64,000 bases of DNA from Promethearchaeati archaeon. Lineage in GTDB: Archaea > Asgardarchaeota > Heimdallarchaeia > Heimdallarchaeales > Heimdallarchaeaceae. Location of the stretch: NCBI GenBank assembly GCA_013166775.1, contig JABLTJ010000011.1:31096-95095 (forward strand), written 5' to 3'. The position numbers and the translations under genes are program-made. Shown in pieces: positions 53,863 to 63,470 of this stretch (position 1 is its first letter; the number at the start of each line of letters is the position of its first letter). The notes under the pieces are model-generated. The model searched no databases and had not been told where the DNA came from. It saw only the letters and a list, made by a program, of their open reading frames with translations.

Positions 53863-54534
53863 TTGTTAATTGTGATAAGAAGTAAAATAGCAATTAGCTC
53901 TAAAAACTATTATTCTTGTGAGATTACAGAGAAAATACCTTTAAAAATCTCTATTCTTGCAATCAATGGTCCTGAAGGACTAGGAACTATTGAAGCATTA
54001 GATAGAAAAGAGGAAACTCTTAAAGAATATGTTAGTCAGATGAAGCAATCTGAACAGATTGTTAATATTGAAATAACTCACAGAACCCCCCATATCTACT
54101 GGAATAAAGTAAAGCACAGGTTAGATTATCCATCTATTCATGAAACTATCCTTGAAAGTGGAAGCATGACAATTTTGCCTATAGTAATTGAAAATGGAGT
54201 CCAATATCATAACATTCTATCTCCTAGCTCTACTAATTTTAGGAATCTTTTGTCAAAATTAAAGAAGAGATATACTGATATAAATATCCGTGCACTATCT
54301 TCTAAACCTACTGAAACAGTCCAGGATTTATTAACAGATAAACAATTTGAAACTCTTATGCTTGCATATAAAAGAGGTTATTACGAAATTCCACACAGAT
54401 GTACTATTGCAGACATTGCAGATGAACTAGGTATTAAAAGAGTAGCATGCCAAGAGAGAATAAGAAGAGCAGAGCAAAGAATAATTGATTATTATGTAAA
54501 AACAAGTTTATTCAGTATTTATGGTTTCTATTAG
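53863..54534 (+). CDS. HTH_10 (bacterio-opsin activator type) regulator
   Basis: A 223-residue archaeal regulator. The C-terminal HTH_10 domain (about 165-220: LLTDKQFETLMLAYKRGYYE, then CTIADIADELGIKRVACQER and IRRAEQRIIDYY) is the DNA-binding part. The N-terminal region is an alpha/beta sensor of unknown ligand. Such regulators control stress or energy genes in archaea. The start is TTG at 53863 or GTG at 53872. It closely follows a surface-protein gene that it may regulate, by inference. Confidence 0.8.
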   Translation: MLIVIRSKIAISSKNYYSCEITEKIPLKISILAINGPEGLGTIEALDRKEETLKEYVSQMKQSEQIVNIEITHRTPHIYWNKVKHRLDYPSIHETILESGSMTILPIVIENGVQYHNILSPSSTNFRNLLSKLKKRYTDINIRALSSKPTETVQDLLTDKQFETLMLAYKRGYYEIPHRCTIADIADELGIKRVACQERIRRAEQRIIDYYVKTSLFSIYGFY

Positions 54535-54551
54535 AAAACCTAGAGAGGTTA

Positions 54552-55574
54552 TTAGATATAGCCATAAAACATTGCATTGTACATTGCATTTGTTTGCGTC
54601 TTTCTGTATTTCTTATGTTGTTTCTGATTCTCTTTTGATTTTTCTTTTTTTGACTTAGTTATAGGTAATAATAAACCAGAAATTGCCACTATAACTAAAC
54701 CAATCCATTGTATTTGAGTTGGTTTTTCACTTAAGAAGATCACAGCAAGAATTGTAATCTGAAATAACATTGTATTGTTAATAATTGAGACTTCAACAGC
54801 TTTTAGTCTTTGCATAGCATGATTCCACAGTGTAAATGCAAATGATGTATTTATTATACTTAACCATAGGATGTAACCCAGAGAAACAAGTGAAATAACA
54901 GGTATTCCTTCGTAAACAAGTCCAACAATTAGCAAAATAATCGAACCAAATAACATGCTAATTGCTGTGATTACTATGGGACTTAATTCTTGTTTTTGAT
55001 TAATAGCTCGACCCATTATTGTTGATAATGCATTAGCAATTACACCTATAACTACAACAGCTAAACCAATTAAAGCGATACTTGATAAATCTAAAGCTAA
55101 AACTGGAATAAAGTACAATAAAGCACCTGCTAAAGCTGTAAAAACGAAGAAAATCTGTTTGCGATTTGGAATTTCTTTAACTAGAAAAATTGCCAAAATC
55201 ATTACTAGCATTGGAGTGAAACTTAGAAGTAAACTAACATCTATTGCAGGAAGGAGTTCTAAACCAATATATTGAGTTCCTTGAGTAACAGTATAGAAAA
55301 TCAAACCATAAATAACTAGTTTTAGCCACCAAGATCGAGATATTTTCTTTACTTCTTTTCTATATTTTGATGATAATAGAACAATGGTAATCAAGATTAC
55401 TGAAGCAATAATATATCTTAATCCTGCAAATAGGAGAGGTGGTAACTCCTTCAAACCAAATTTAATTATAGGCCAAGATGAAGACCAGAGAATAGTAACA
55501 AAGAATGCTTGAAAGATAGTAAAAGGACGAGTATTTATTATCCGTCTTATGAAACTGAAATTTGTGTTCTTCAT
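54552..55574 (-). CDS. EamA/DMT-family transporter
   Basis: A 340-residue membrane protein with two EamA repeats, about ten helices in all (LWSSSWPIIKFGLKELPPLL; LLSFTPMLVMILAIFLVKEI; WNHAMQRLKAVEVSIINNTM). Drug/metabolite transporters of this kind export amino acids or small metabolites. The ATG at 55574 is preferred to the GTG at 55619, whose extra residues do not fit. The basic, hydrophilic C-terminal tail (about 310-340) is unusual but common for archaeal members. The substrate is unknown. Confidence 0.82.
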   Translation of the reverse strand: MKNTNFSFIRRIINTRPFTIFQAFFVTILWSSSWPIIKFGLKELPPLLFAGLRYIIASVILITIVLLSSKYRKEVKKISRSWWLKLVIYGLIFYTVTQGTQYIGLELLPAIDVSLLLSFTPMLVMILAIFLVKEIPNRKQIFFVFTALAGALLYFIPVLALDLSSIALIGLAVVVIGVIANALSTIMGRAINQKQELSPIVITAISMLFGSIILLIVGLVYEGIPVISLVSLGYILWLSIINTSFAFTLWNHAMQRLKAVEVSIINNTMLFQITILAVIFLSEKPTQIQWIGLVIVAISGLLLPITKSKKEKSKENQKQHKKYRKTQTNAMYNAMFYGYI

Positions 55575-55753
55575 TTTACCATCAATTAGACATCGTAAGA
55601 AAAGTGTATTAATTTTCACATGACTTAAGACGGATGTTTAAATACTACAAGAAATGTGACAAAGATTATTTGCAAAAGAATGGTATCTGAAATAGTCTAA
55701 GAATGCACATTAGATTACTTAAGATTTTTAATAATTAAATACAATAGTAAATT

Positions 55754-56269
55754 ATGCAAAGCGATTATATAGCTAAACACAGTCTTCATAAAATTGGTGT
55801 GGGGGGTCTTTGTTTGTACAAGGATAAGATATTATTCGTAAAACACAAGTATGGAGTAAGTGAAGGATTGTGGACACTCCCTGGTGGATATGTGGAACAT
55901 GGTGAATCCCTTACTAATGCCATTGAACGAGAAGTGCTTGAAGAAACAGGTGTGAAAACTCAAGCGTTAGAATTACTAACAATTAGACACATGATTAATG
56001 AAAAAAAGGATAAAGGATTAATCTCCGATTTATATATAGTTTTTAAATTGGATTACGTAGGTGGGAAACCATCAGCTGACGATTTGCTTGAAGTAACTGA
56101 TGCACAGTTTCTTTCAGTAACTAATCTCGATACTCTCCCTATTTCAGATTTAAGTAAACATATAGTCCAACAGAAAACTAAGAAATCAGGTTTTAATCTT
56201 CTTCCGTATCAACCAAGTTCAGAAATTAAGGAAGAACTCAATGTGCATACATATCAATTATTTGGGTAA
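55754..56269 (+). CDS. Nudix hydrolase
   Basis: A 171-residue protein with the Nudix box GGYVEHGESLTNAIEREVLE then ETGV (residues 45-67), whose Glu residues bind Mg. These enzymes hydrolyse nucleoside diphosphates linked to another group, such as ADP-ribose or 8-oxo-dGTP. The segment WTLPGGYVEHGES resembles ADP-ribose or NADH pyrophosphatases. The exact substrate is unknown. It lies upstream of an uncharacterised helical protein and the pterin genes. Confidence 0.88.
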   Translation: MQSDYIAKHSLHKIGVGGLCLYKDKILFVKHKYGVSEGLWTLPGGYVEHGESLTNAIEREVLEETGVKTQALELLTIRHMINEKKDKGLISDLYIVFKLDYVGGKPSADDLLEVTDAQFLSVTNLDTLPISDLSKHIVQQKTKKSGFNLLPYQPSSEIKEELNVHTYQLFG

Positions 56270-56407
56270 TAATTTTGTTTTATAATGATCTTTCTAGGAG
56301 TTTTCTATTTTAGAAAGCAATAAATTAGAGAAACAATTATACTAATAATTTATTTCTTTATAGAAACCATCCAGAATCCACCTACTTCAATAAAAAGAAA
56401 GATAAGG

Positions 56408-56419
56408 CTTTTATTTAAG
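56408..56419 (+). promoter_or_regulatory. TATA box of the 312-aa helical gene
   Basis: CTTTTATTTAAG is centred about 28 nt before the ATG at 56442, consistent with a leaderless message. Confidence 0.4.
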
Positions 56420-56441
56420 TATTAATATCAATTACTCACGA

Positions 56442-57380
56442 ATGCAAGAAGACATAGAAGCGGTTTTGGAAAGACAAACGGTTCTGGGTAAGTTCTTAGA
56501 TAGGCTAAATTACAGAACCCTCCGCTACATATACACATTAATGAATAGCCTGCTAAGATCTATAGATCGCTTTCTTAGTTCAAACGAGGACAGTTTATAC
56601 AATCTTAGAACATCTCTCTTATCATCAATGTCTTTGCTTGCACGAACGTTTTATCAAAGTTCATTAGTTGAATATCTTAAATCAGGTAGCAGAGCAGCTG
56701 AAGAGTTCAAAGAAGAAGTGGAAAGAGCATTCCTAAAAGGTATGAGCGAACGCGAACTTATAGTTCAGAAAATCGATAGCATAATTACAAGATCTAATGA
56801 TCTCTTTAGGCTAAAAGAAGAAACAAATAACCAATGGCAAGATGTTTATTATAGAACGTCTACTGAATCAACAACAGAAAACAACATAAGAAATAATTTA
56901 GCACTTGTTCTGGAAAAACAGGATGAATACAACCAATTACATAAAACTGGTATATCAGATTTAGAAAATATACAAATTCAAAAGGATTTAATCAGCCAAA
57001 CAACAGATCTCTCTTTCCAAGCAATTGATCTTGCAGATAAAGCTCAGATGACATTACATGAGATGTTAGTCATTTGTATAAATCCTTTAGTTTCTATTTT
57101 TGAAGATGAAATTTCAAGCGCAGAGAAGATATTATCCCAGATTATATTGAAAAATCAGAAAAAAAATGATGATCTTAGTGACGACGAAATAGGGAAACTT
57201 TGCGATGTTCTTTCCTGGGGGCTTGATGATATAAGCAATTATGATGATTTAACAAAATTAGGGAAGGAATTTCGTAATGAATTTGCTTCTATTTTATCCG
57301 ATTTTCTTGTTTATTTAGTTGATATCGATTTAGGAATTCAAGAGCTTGAATCATTTATTTTAGAAAGCTCAGAAAAATGA
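56442..57380 (+). CDS. Helical protein of unknown function
   Basis: A 312-residue, almost fully helical protein with many heptad-like Leu/Ile positions (for example LDRLNYRTLRYIYTLMNSLL and IQKDLISQTTDLSFQAIDLA). No membrane segment, signal or catalytic motif is seen. It is acidic in the C-terminal third. The gene is 46 nt upstream of the PTPS-like gene on the same strand, so it may share its transcript. I recognise no family. Confidence 0.6.
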   Translation: MQEDIEAVLERQTVLGKFLDRLNYRTLRYIYTLMNSLLRSIDRFLSSNEDSLYNLRTSLLSSMSLLARTFYQSSLVEYLKSGSRAAEEFKEEVERAFLKGMSERELIVQKIDSIITRSNDLFRLKEETNNQWQDVYYRTSTESTTENNIRNNLALVLEKQDEYNQLHKTGISDLENIQIQKDLISQTTDLSFQAIDLADKAQMTLHEMLVICINPLVSIFEDEISSAEKILSQIILKNQKKNDDLSDDEIGKLCDVLSWGLDDISNYDDLTKLGKEFRNEFASILSDFLVYLVDIDLGIQELESFILESSEK

Positions 57381-57426
57381 TTAATAAAAAGAAGGATTTT
57401 TAATTCTCATTTAGTTTTTATCTTTA

Positions 57427-57927
57427 ATGAGCTATGATTTGTTTCTTAGTAGAGACCATTTAGCCTTTTCGTGTGCTCACTTTGTTGTTGGAGATAGAAT
57501 AATAGAACCCTTACATGGTCATAACTACAAGATTCTAATAAATGTTTACGGAGATCAGGGAAAGGACAATATGGTTATTGATTTTCATATTATCAAACGT
57601 ATTCTACAACCAATAGTTGATTCCTTAGATCATTATATTCTAATTCCTACAAAAAATAAGTACCTGGAACTAGAGGAAGAGAACGAACAATTGATAATTC
57701 GTATCCCACGTTATGATAAAGAATATGAATTTCCAAAAATCGATATTGTCATGCTACCTATTGAAAACACCACTGTTGAAGAATTAAGTCATTTTTTTGT
57801 AAAGAAATTGGCAAATAATGAAGAACTCAAGAAAGAGAATATTGATCAGGTCACAGTGACAGTTTTTGAATATGAAGGAATGGGTGCAACTTTTGAACTC
57901 TTTCCAAGAAACAACAGAACAGAGTAA
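57427..57927 (+). CDS. PTPS-III-like 6-pyruvoyl-tetrahydropterin synthase homologue
   Basis: A 166-residue pterin enzyme. Zinc ligands are His18 (FSCAHF) and His30/His32 (LHGHNY). The catalytic Cys of ordinary PTPS, next to this site, is replaced by Glu27 (IIEPLHGHNY), as in the PTPS-III type, e.g. the Plasmodium enzyme (ETLHGHNY), which makes 6-hydroxymethyl-7,8-dihydropterin directly from dihydroneopterin triphosphate. LDHYIL and VTVFEYEGMG are the other conserved parts. The neighbour gene encodes MptE, which uses that product. The function is inferred from family knowledge and linkage. Confidence 0.78.
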   Translation: MSYDLFLSRDHLAFSCAHFVVGDRIIEPLHGHNYKILINVYGDQGKDNMVIDFHIIKRILQPIVDSLDHYILIPTKNKYLELEEENEQLIIRIPRYDKEYEFPKIDIVMLPIENTTVEELSHFFVKKLANNEELKKENIDQVTVTVFEYEGMGATFELFPRNNRTE

Positions 57928-57939
57928 CAGAGAATTCTT

Positions 57940-58695
57940 TTAGATAAGAATTATTTTCAGTCCTGTTCTTGCACACCAGTTTATTATGGATTTTGCAATT
58001 GTGAACTTCTTTATTTTTCTTTTTTTCATATCTTCCGAAAGAGAAGTTTTCTTCGAAAACCTACCTATGGTTTGTCCAAAATCAAACCCTAAAAGTGTAA
58101 CATTTTTTGCGTTCATTATTGCCGATAAACATACGGCTCTGTCCCCATCTGTAAATCCTAGAAAATTATAGGTTCCCTTAACAGGTTGAGACTGTGTTGT
58201 TATCAAGAAATTCTTTTTTGAGATTTCTTTTATGTGTTCATCAACTAGATTTGTGTTATCTCCATGGACATGTAAAAGAATAATAGAATCTTGTTTTTGA
58301 GCAAGTATCTGGTCTTCTACTTTGCCATCAATATCCGAAGTAATAATATCGGGAAAAATATTCTTTGATATTAGAAAGGAAGTAGCCCCGTCGGCACATA
58401 TCAGAAGTTTATCAGTAATTGAATTGTTTGAGAGATATGTATTGAATTCTTGTTCTAATTTTACTCCTGGGGCGAGAATAACAATTTCCCGTGCTTCGAT
58501 TTTTCTTTGTAAGTAGTTTTCAGATATATTAGATTGATACAGTTTCGCGATTGAGTTTAGAGCACTAACATCTTTTTCTGAATCAATATCTAGATACTCA
58601 CATATTCTTGGATACCAAAAATTAAGCCAGTTCTCTAGAGAAAAATCTAAATTTTCTAATTCATGGAAAGCAGTTTCCTTAGTTTCAAATATCAT
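57940..58695 (-). CDS. mptE: 6-hydroxymethyl-7,8-dihydropterin pyrophosphokinase, MptE type (DUF115)
   Basis: A 251-residue archaeal HPPK replacement. Conserved parts are IVILAPGVKLEQEF, LICADGATSFLISKNIFPDI then ITSDIDG, HVHGDNTNLV and FTDGDRAVCLSAIMNAKNVT. MptE transfers pyrophosphate from ATP to 6-hydroxymethyl-dihydropterin, the precursor of folate or methanopterin. The gene's 5' end overlaps the ClC channel gene by 11 bases and its 3' end faces the PTPS-III-like gene 12 nt away. It is translated after the ClC gene, and the pterin pair is convergent rather than co-transcribed. Confidence 0.85.
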   Translation of the reverse strand: MIFETKETAFHELENLDFSLENWLNFWYPRICEYLDIDSEKDVSALNSIAKLYQSNISENYLQRKIEAREIVILAPGVKLEQEFNTYLSNNSITDKLLICADGATSFLISKNIFPDIITSDIDGKVEDQILAQKQDSIILLHVHGDNTNLVDEHIKEISKKNFLITTQSQPVKGTYNFLGFTDGDRAVCLSAIMNAKNVTLLGFDFGQTIGRFSKKTSLSEDMKKRKIKKFTIAKSIINWCARTGLKIILI

Positions 58696-60499
58696 CTTCG
58701 ATTTCCTCTATTGTTAGCTCTCTTCTACTTTGAAGTTTTGTGAGGGCAGTCTCATACCTATTTTCGATATCTCTGAAGGAGATGATTCCTAATATTACTT
58801 TATTGTTTTCCCTTTCTACAACAGGCATACTTTCTATTCTAAACTTTGTTAACTTATCAAATGCCGTAGTAAGAGTTTCTTCTGGATAAGCCATAATTAC
58901 ATCTTTTGTCATGACATCTTCGACATACCCCTTCCCTTTAGCAAAACCTCTTTGAAAATCTACTGCACTGATAATTCCTTCTAGATTATTATCTTCATCT
59001 ATAACTAACAAAGCACTTGTTTTATAAAGATAAAGTAGGGAAAACGATTCACTTAGCAAATCTGTGCTTTTTGCCGAAGGATATGTCTTCTCCATTGCTT
59101 CCTTAACAGTTAGTGTTTCCAGAAGATCTGTGTATTGTATTCTTCTTCTAAGGATTACTTCCTTACTTTGAATTTGACCTTTATATAAACTGAAATCCAT
59201 TGAGATGATGAATGCCATAGCATTGGATAGGATTATAGGAATTACTAGATTTGGAAAACCAACCATTTCTAAAACAAGAATCATTGAGGCTATAGGAGTT
59301 TTTGTAGTAGCGGTGTGCATAGCTGACATTCCGACTACTATCAAAGCAACACTGTTTGCTGCTGGGAATAAGAGAGAGTACAATAATCCTAAAGCTGCAC
59401 CTGTTACAAGTGTTGGTCCCATTATTCCTGCAGAATTACCAAAACCAACACAAGTCGAAGTTACAAGAATCTTTCCTAATAACAAGGCGAACAAAATTCC
59501 TATTTCTATCGTAACTACGTTATTAATTAAATTGTTAATTGATTCAAAACCCGTTCCTGCAACCTTTACTCCAGCTGGTAAGTATAATTCATCTATAAGA
59601 AAGACTATTACTGCTGTCATCCCCATTCCGATTAGCGGAAGCCAGTATGTCTTAAGGAATCGCTCTATCCATCTTGGGAAGAATTTAAAGAGTAAGGAAA
59701 AACCAACACCAAGAAAACCTGCCATAATACCCAATAGAAGAAAATGGAGAGAATTGATAAAATCTAGAGAAAAATCAAAAGATGAGGGAAGACCAATTGA
59801 GAAAAAACCTCTAGATTCTGTTCCAAAAAAAAGCACAAGAATACTATCATAAACCAAATAAGAAATGGCACTTGCTACCAATGCTGGTAAGAAAACAGTT
59901 TCATCAAGATCTCTCTTATATGGTACCTCAGCAGCAAAGACAGTTCCACCTAATGGTGCTCTGAAGACGGCAGCAGTACAAGCTGCAGCACCTATAGTAA
60001 TAGCATGCATTTCATCTTCTTGAGTCATCCCAACTTTATTACCTATTACAGAAGAAGCAGTGCTACCGATAGTTACTGCGGGTCCTTCTCTTCCGCCTGG
60101 AGCACCAATTCCAAGAGTAATAAAACTGGTGAAAAATTTTGTTAATATCCCTCTTGGACGTAGAGAGGTTGTAGTGTTTTTATGAGCAAGAACATTAGAT
60201 AACCCCGCTCCATATACTTCTTTGAAACCAAAAAACATGAAAAGAGAAGTTATTCCCCCCACAACAGGATATAGAAGATACTGAAGAGCTGTAGGAGAAT
60301 CAATAATCAATCTTTGAACAATAAAAATTAAACTTGTAAAAAATGACATTATTACGCCACTAATAGCACCTACGAAAATTGCGAATGGAAACCATTTTCT
60401 GGTATATTTCCAATGTTTTTGGACCTGTACTCTAAACCTTTTTTTAAACGTCAAGGAAGCTTCCTGTTTAGCATCTTCTTTGTCATTCACACAATACAA
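58685..60499 (-). CDS. ClC-family chloride channel/transporter with CBS pair
   Basis: A 604-residue protein. The membrane part (about residues 30-440) includes GAGLSNVLAHKN, GIGAPGGREGPAVTIGS (the GREGP anion-site motif) and GNSAGIMGPTLVTGAALG. Two CBS domains follow (about 470-595: VKEAMEKTYPSAKSTDLLSE and VEDVMTKDVIMAYPEETLTT), which bind adenine nucleotides and gate the channel in relatives. ClC proteins pass Cl- or exchange it for H+. The ATG at 60499 is behind an A/T-rich promoter region. The gene overlaps mptE by 11 bases. Confidence 0.9.
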   Translation of the reverse strand: MYCVNDKEDAKQEASLTFKKRFRVQVQKHWKYTRKWFPFAIFVGAISGVIMSFFTSLIFIVQRLIIDSPTALQYLLYPVVGGITSLFMFFGFKEVYGAGLSNVLAHKNTTTSLRPRGILTKFFTSFITLGIGAPGGREGPAVTIGSTASSVIGNKVGMTQEDEMHAITIGAAACTAAVFRAPLGGTVFAAEVPYKRDLDETVFLPALVASAISYLVYDSILVLFFGTESRGFFSIGLPSSFDFSLDFINSLHFLLLGIMAGFLGVGFSLLFKFFPRWIERFLKTYWLPLIGMGMTAVIVFLIDELYLPAGVKVAGTGFESINNLINNVVTIEIGILFALLLGKILVTSTCVGFGNSAGIMGPTLVTGAALGLLYSLLFPAANSVALIVVGMSAMHTATTKTPIASMILVLEMVGFPNLVIPIILSNAMAFIISMDFSLYKGQIQSKEVILRRRIQYTDLLETLTVKEAMEKTYPSAKSTDLLSESFSLLYLYKTSALLVIDEDNNLEGIISAVDFQRGFAKGKGYVEDVMTKDVIMAYPEETLTTAFDKLTKFRIESMPVVERENNKVILGIISFRDIENRYETALTKLQSRRELTIEEIEDDI

Positions 60500-60734
60500 A
60501 TAGCTTTCAAAGTTTTAACTTTATTTGTAGCTGGATTGGTTCTTTTGATGAGAAATTCTATAATGATTACAACTTTTAATTGTTAGTTAAACAGAAGAAT
60601 ACTTTGAATTGAACAGAACAAAGATTGATAAGTATTTTAACGTAGTTTTCTGTAAGAAGATATAATTTAAAGAATGGTGAAATTATAAGTAGTTTAAATA
60701 AGATTTGAGAACCAATAAGAGGAAAAGAAGAGAA

Positions 60735-62915
60735 ATGTCAATAAAAACCAACAAATACACATTCAGGGGAATATCAATATTCTTAGTTTTTATATTGATA
60801 CTTACGTCTTTTCAAAGCTCTTCTTTTAAGCAATTGTCAGCAGATTCACTTTCTTTAGATAAGGAAAATCCTATTCATTATCTTTTGAAGAATTATGTAG
60901 AAGATTTTGATCGTCACTTCATTTTACCACAAGAATATGACTACCATATACAACCATATGTTCTTGATTTAGATGGAGATCAAGTTCTTGAAGCGATTAT
61001 AATAGGTTATGATGACAATACTGGAACTGCTGCAATTTTTCTTTACCAGAACGACGGAATTGTTGAGAATTGGCCTGTAGAACTCTTCTTGAATACTAAT
61101 AATATAGAGGTTGTCGGTAAAATCGATTTGAACGGTGGGAGTGAACATGGTTTTATTCTTAGATATACAACAGTATTAGAAGGTAATTACACTACTTCTT
61201 TTGTTGCAATTAAGGAAGATAGACAAATTGAACCAAACTTCAGTATAAGTCTGAATGGTTCGTTTAATCAGGGGACAATTTACTTTGATTTAAACAAAGA
61301 TGGGGAAGAAGAACTTGCTCTTCTGGGCCATGATGGATTAATGCGTATCTTAGATTTAGAAGGAAATGATTTCACTAATTGGCCAATTCAAATACCTGAA
61401 AATGAGAGTACTAAATTTATACCACCTGTAATTGAAGATATAAATAAAGATGACGAATATGATGTAATAGTATGTACAGACACTGGAATGGTCTACGCTT
61501 GGAATTTAAATGGAAGTTTAGTAAAAGGATTTCCTTTTAGAATCCCTGTAAACTACTTTCTAGAAGGGGAGGAATTCAGAACGCATCCACTTGTTGATGA
61601 CTTCAACAATGATGGAAAGAAAGAGCTCTCGATAGCGTCAACTTTCGGTTATCTTTATATTATGGCTTTAGAACCACCCAATAGTACTTTTTGGGACATA
61701 GCAATCCCCTCTGTGGTTTATTCTTCTACCCATGCAGTTTCTTATGATATTGACAATGATGGATATCATGAGATTATTCAATCTCTACCAAACGGTTTAA
61801 TAGTTCTCAGATTGACAACTGAATTAGAGGTGGTTTTTTACATCCCTAGTGAAACAAATGTTAATGGTTTCCCTGCTATAGCAGATATAGATAGTGATAA
61901 CAAAGCAGAGATTATTATCACAAACTATCTTAGTCTCAAAATTATTGATGGAGAAGGGAATATAATTAAGAGTGTAACAAGATTCTTGTCAGCTTCAGAC
62001 ACCATCTCACCAATTGTTTACGATGTTGATAATGATAATGAAATTGAAATTGTGCATATATCTCAAAGAGGACAGTTGTCTATTGATGAAACAAATGATT
62101 TTGGTTTAGCGCCTTGGATACATGTAAGAGGATCGTTGAAAAACACCATAGATTTAGATTCAGATAATGATGGATTATGGGATTTTGAGGAAGAGATTAT
62201 AGGAACAAGCAAGAATAATTTTGATACGGATACAGACACAATAAGTGATGGTCTTGAGGTCAATCAATATATACTAAATCCCCTCAACCCAGATGTAGGA
62301 ACAGATTCTGATGATGACGGACTTAGCAACATTATAGAAGTAGATAATTATTATACAAATCCCTTGAATCCAGATTCGGATGGAGATTCAATCTCAGATG
62401 GAGATGAAGTACTTCAGTATTCAACAAATCCCCTTTCTGGAGATTCTGATAATGACGGTATGCCAGATAGTTATGAGATTTTGTATGATTCTTTAGATCC
62501 TAATGATTCTGACGATGCATTGGAAGATGGAGATAATGATAACCTAAACAATATCGATGAGATGGCTTGGGGAACAAATCCTGAAAATCCAGATTCAGAT
62601 GGAGACGGATTACTAGATGGTGATGAAATAATGAAATATTTCACAAATCCGAACTTACAAGATGCTGATGTAGATTATGATCAGGATGGATTAACGAATG
62701 TAGAAGAAGTTGATATTTATAACACTAATCCTCTGCTTGCTGATTCTGATGGAGATGGTTATGATGATGGAATCGAGATTACTGAAGGTTCTGATCCTTT
62801 AGATCCAAGTAGTGTCCCATCAGAAAGAACAAGCTATATTACATTCGCTTCATTTATTCCTCAGATTCTGGTTTTAGGTATTATTGTGCTTAAATTAAAG
62901 AAAAGAAGGAGATAA
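60735..62915 (+). CDS. Surface protein with FG-GAP-like repeats and TSP3-like acidic repeats
   Basis: A 726-residue exported protein with a signal sequence near the N-terminus. FG-GAP/VCBS-type beta-propeller repeats (about 70-460: LDLDGDQVLEAIIIGYDDNT, IEDINKDDEYDVIVCTDTGM and VDDFNNDGKKELSIASTFGY) are followed by thrombospondin-3-like DxDxDGxxD repeats (about 475-690), then a C-terminal helix and KLKKRRR. It shares this plan with the beta-helix protein at 5792. The ATG at 60735 is preferred to the TTG at 60705. A calcium-dependent adhesion role is likely, by inference. Confidence 0.8.
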   Translation: MSIKTNKYTFRGISIFLVFILILTSFQSSSFKQLSADSLSLDKENPIHYLLKNYVEDFDRHFILPQEYDYHIQPYVLDLDGDQVLEAIIIGYDDNTGTAAIFLYQNDGIVENWPVELFLNTNNIEVVGKIDLNGGSEHGFILRYTTVLEGNYTTSFVAIKEDRQIEPNFSISLNGSFNQGTIYFDLNKDGEEELALLGHDGLMRILDLEGNDFTNWPIQIPENESTKFIPPVIEDINKDDEYDVIVCTDTGMVYAWNLNGSLVKGFPFRIPVNYFLEGEEFRTHPLVDDFNNDGKKELSIASTFGYLYIMALEPPNSTFWDIAIPSVVYSSTHAVSYDIDNDGYHEIIQSLPNGLIVLRLTTELEVVFYIPSETNVNGFPAIADIDSDNKAEIIITNYLSLKIIDGEGNIIKSVTRFLSASDTISPIVYDVDNDNEIEIVHISQRGQLSIDETNDFGLAPWIHVRGSLKNTIDLDSDNDGLWDFEEEIIGTSKNNFDTDTDTISDGLEVNQYILNPLNPDVGTDSDDDGLSNIIEVDNYYTNPLNPDSDGDSISDGDEVLQYSTNPLSGDSDNDGMPDSYEILYDSLDPNDSDDALEDGDNDNLNNIDEMAWGTNPENPDSDGDGLLDGDEIMKYFTNPNLQDADVDYDQDGLTNVEEVDIYNTNPLLADSDGDGYDDGIEITEGSDPLDPSSVPSERTSYITFASFIPQILVLGIIVLKLKKRRR

Positions 62916-62920
62916 GAAGA

Positions 62921-63358
62921 ATGCTTTGCCCATATTGTGGTTATCTAAGAGCAAAGAGCACTAAGGAAAATATCCGCAAATTCAGTTGCCCAAAGTGTGA
63001 CTATCAGTTCGAGAAATCTATTGGAGAGGTAGCTCTTGAGAAGATATTATCCGTTCCTTTCAGTTCTATCATATATTCTATCTTAATATTAGGTTTAAAT
63101 TTCGTGGTAGCTAAATATACCTTCCCTGAAGAAAGTGTTGTGACGTTGGGTATTTTCTACACTTTTCTCATCTTGATGAGTGCCTTTGTGGTTCTTTCAA
63201 TTCTTTATATTACAAGAGGAAGGAAAGCAAGTATCTTGCTCTTTGAAAGTAAAAAAAAGCGTAGTTTCTTTGAAACATTAAATGATGTCTCCCCTTTAGC
63301 TAAAATAACTGTTATCTTGTTTCTTGCTTCTATAATAATGCCTTTTGTAATTCATTAA
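62921..63358 (+). CDS. Membrane protein with N-terminal zinc ribbon
   Basis: A 145-residue protein. A zinc ribbon is at the N-terminus (C3-x2-C6 and C23-x2-C26), followed by three hydrophobic helices (about 45-65, 70-95 and 125-143). It starts 5 nt after the stop of the surface-protein gene, so the two are co-transcribed. Membrane proteins with a zinc ribbon of this kind are common in archaea and often of unknown role. No family name is given. Confidence 0.65.
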   Translation: MLCPYCGYLRAKSTKENIRKFSCPKCDYQFEKSIGEVALEKILSVPFSSIIYSILILGLNFVVAKYTFPEESVVTLGIFYTFLILMSAFVVLSILYITRGRKASILLFESKKKRSFFETLNDVSPLAKITVILFLASIIMPFVIH

Positions 63359-63470
63359 TTAATGAATAAGTCATCATGCTTTCCTTTTAAGTAATAATCC
63401 ATTTATGTGAAAATAAATCTATTTTTCGAGATTTGAAAAAATAAAAAAAAGAAAAGAAAAAAGTTAGAAA

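Noticed and set aside
59205..59852. Long antisense ORF of 215 codons inside the ClC gene
   Set aside because: It lies wholly within the well-supported ClC coding frame, lacks any recognisable motif and reads as a shadow of the other strand.
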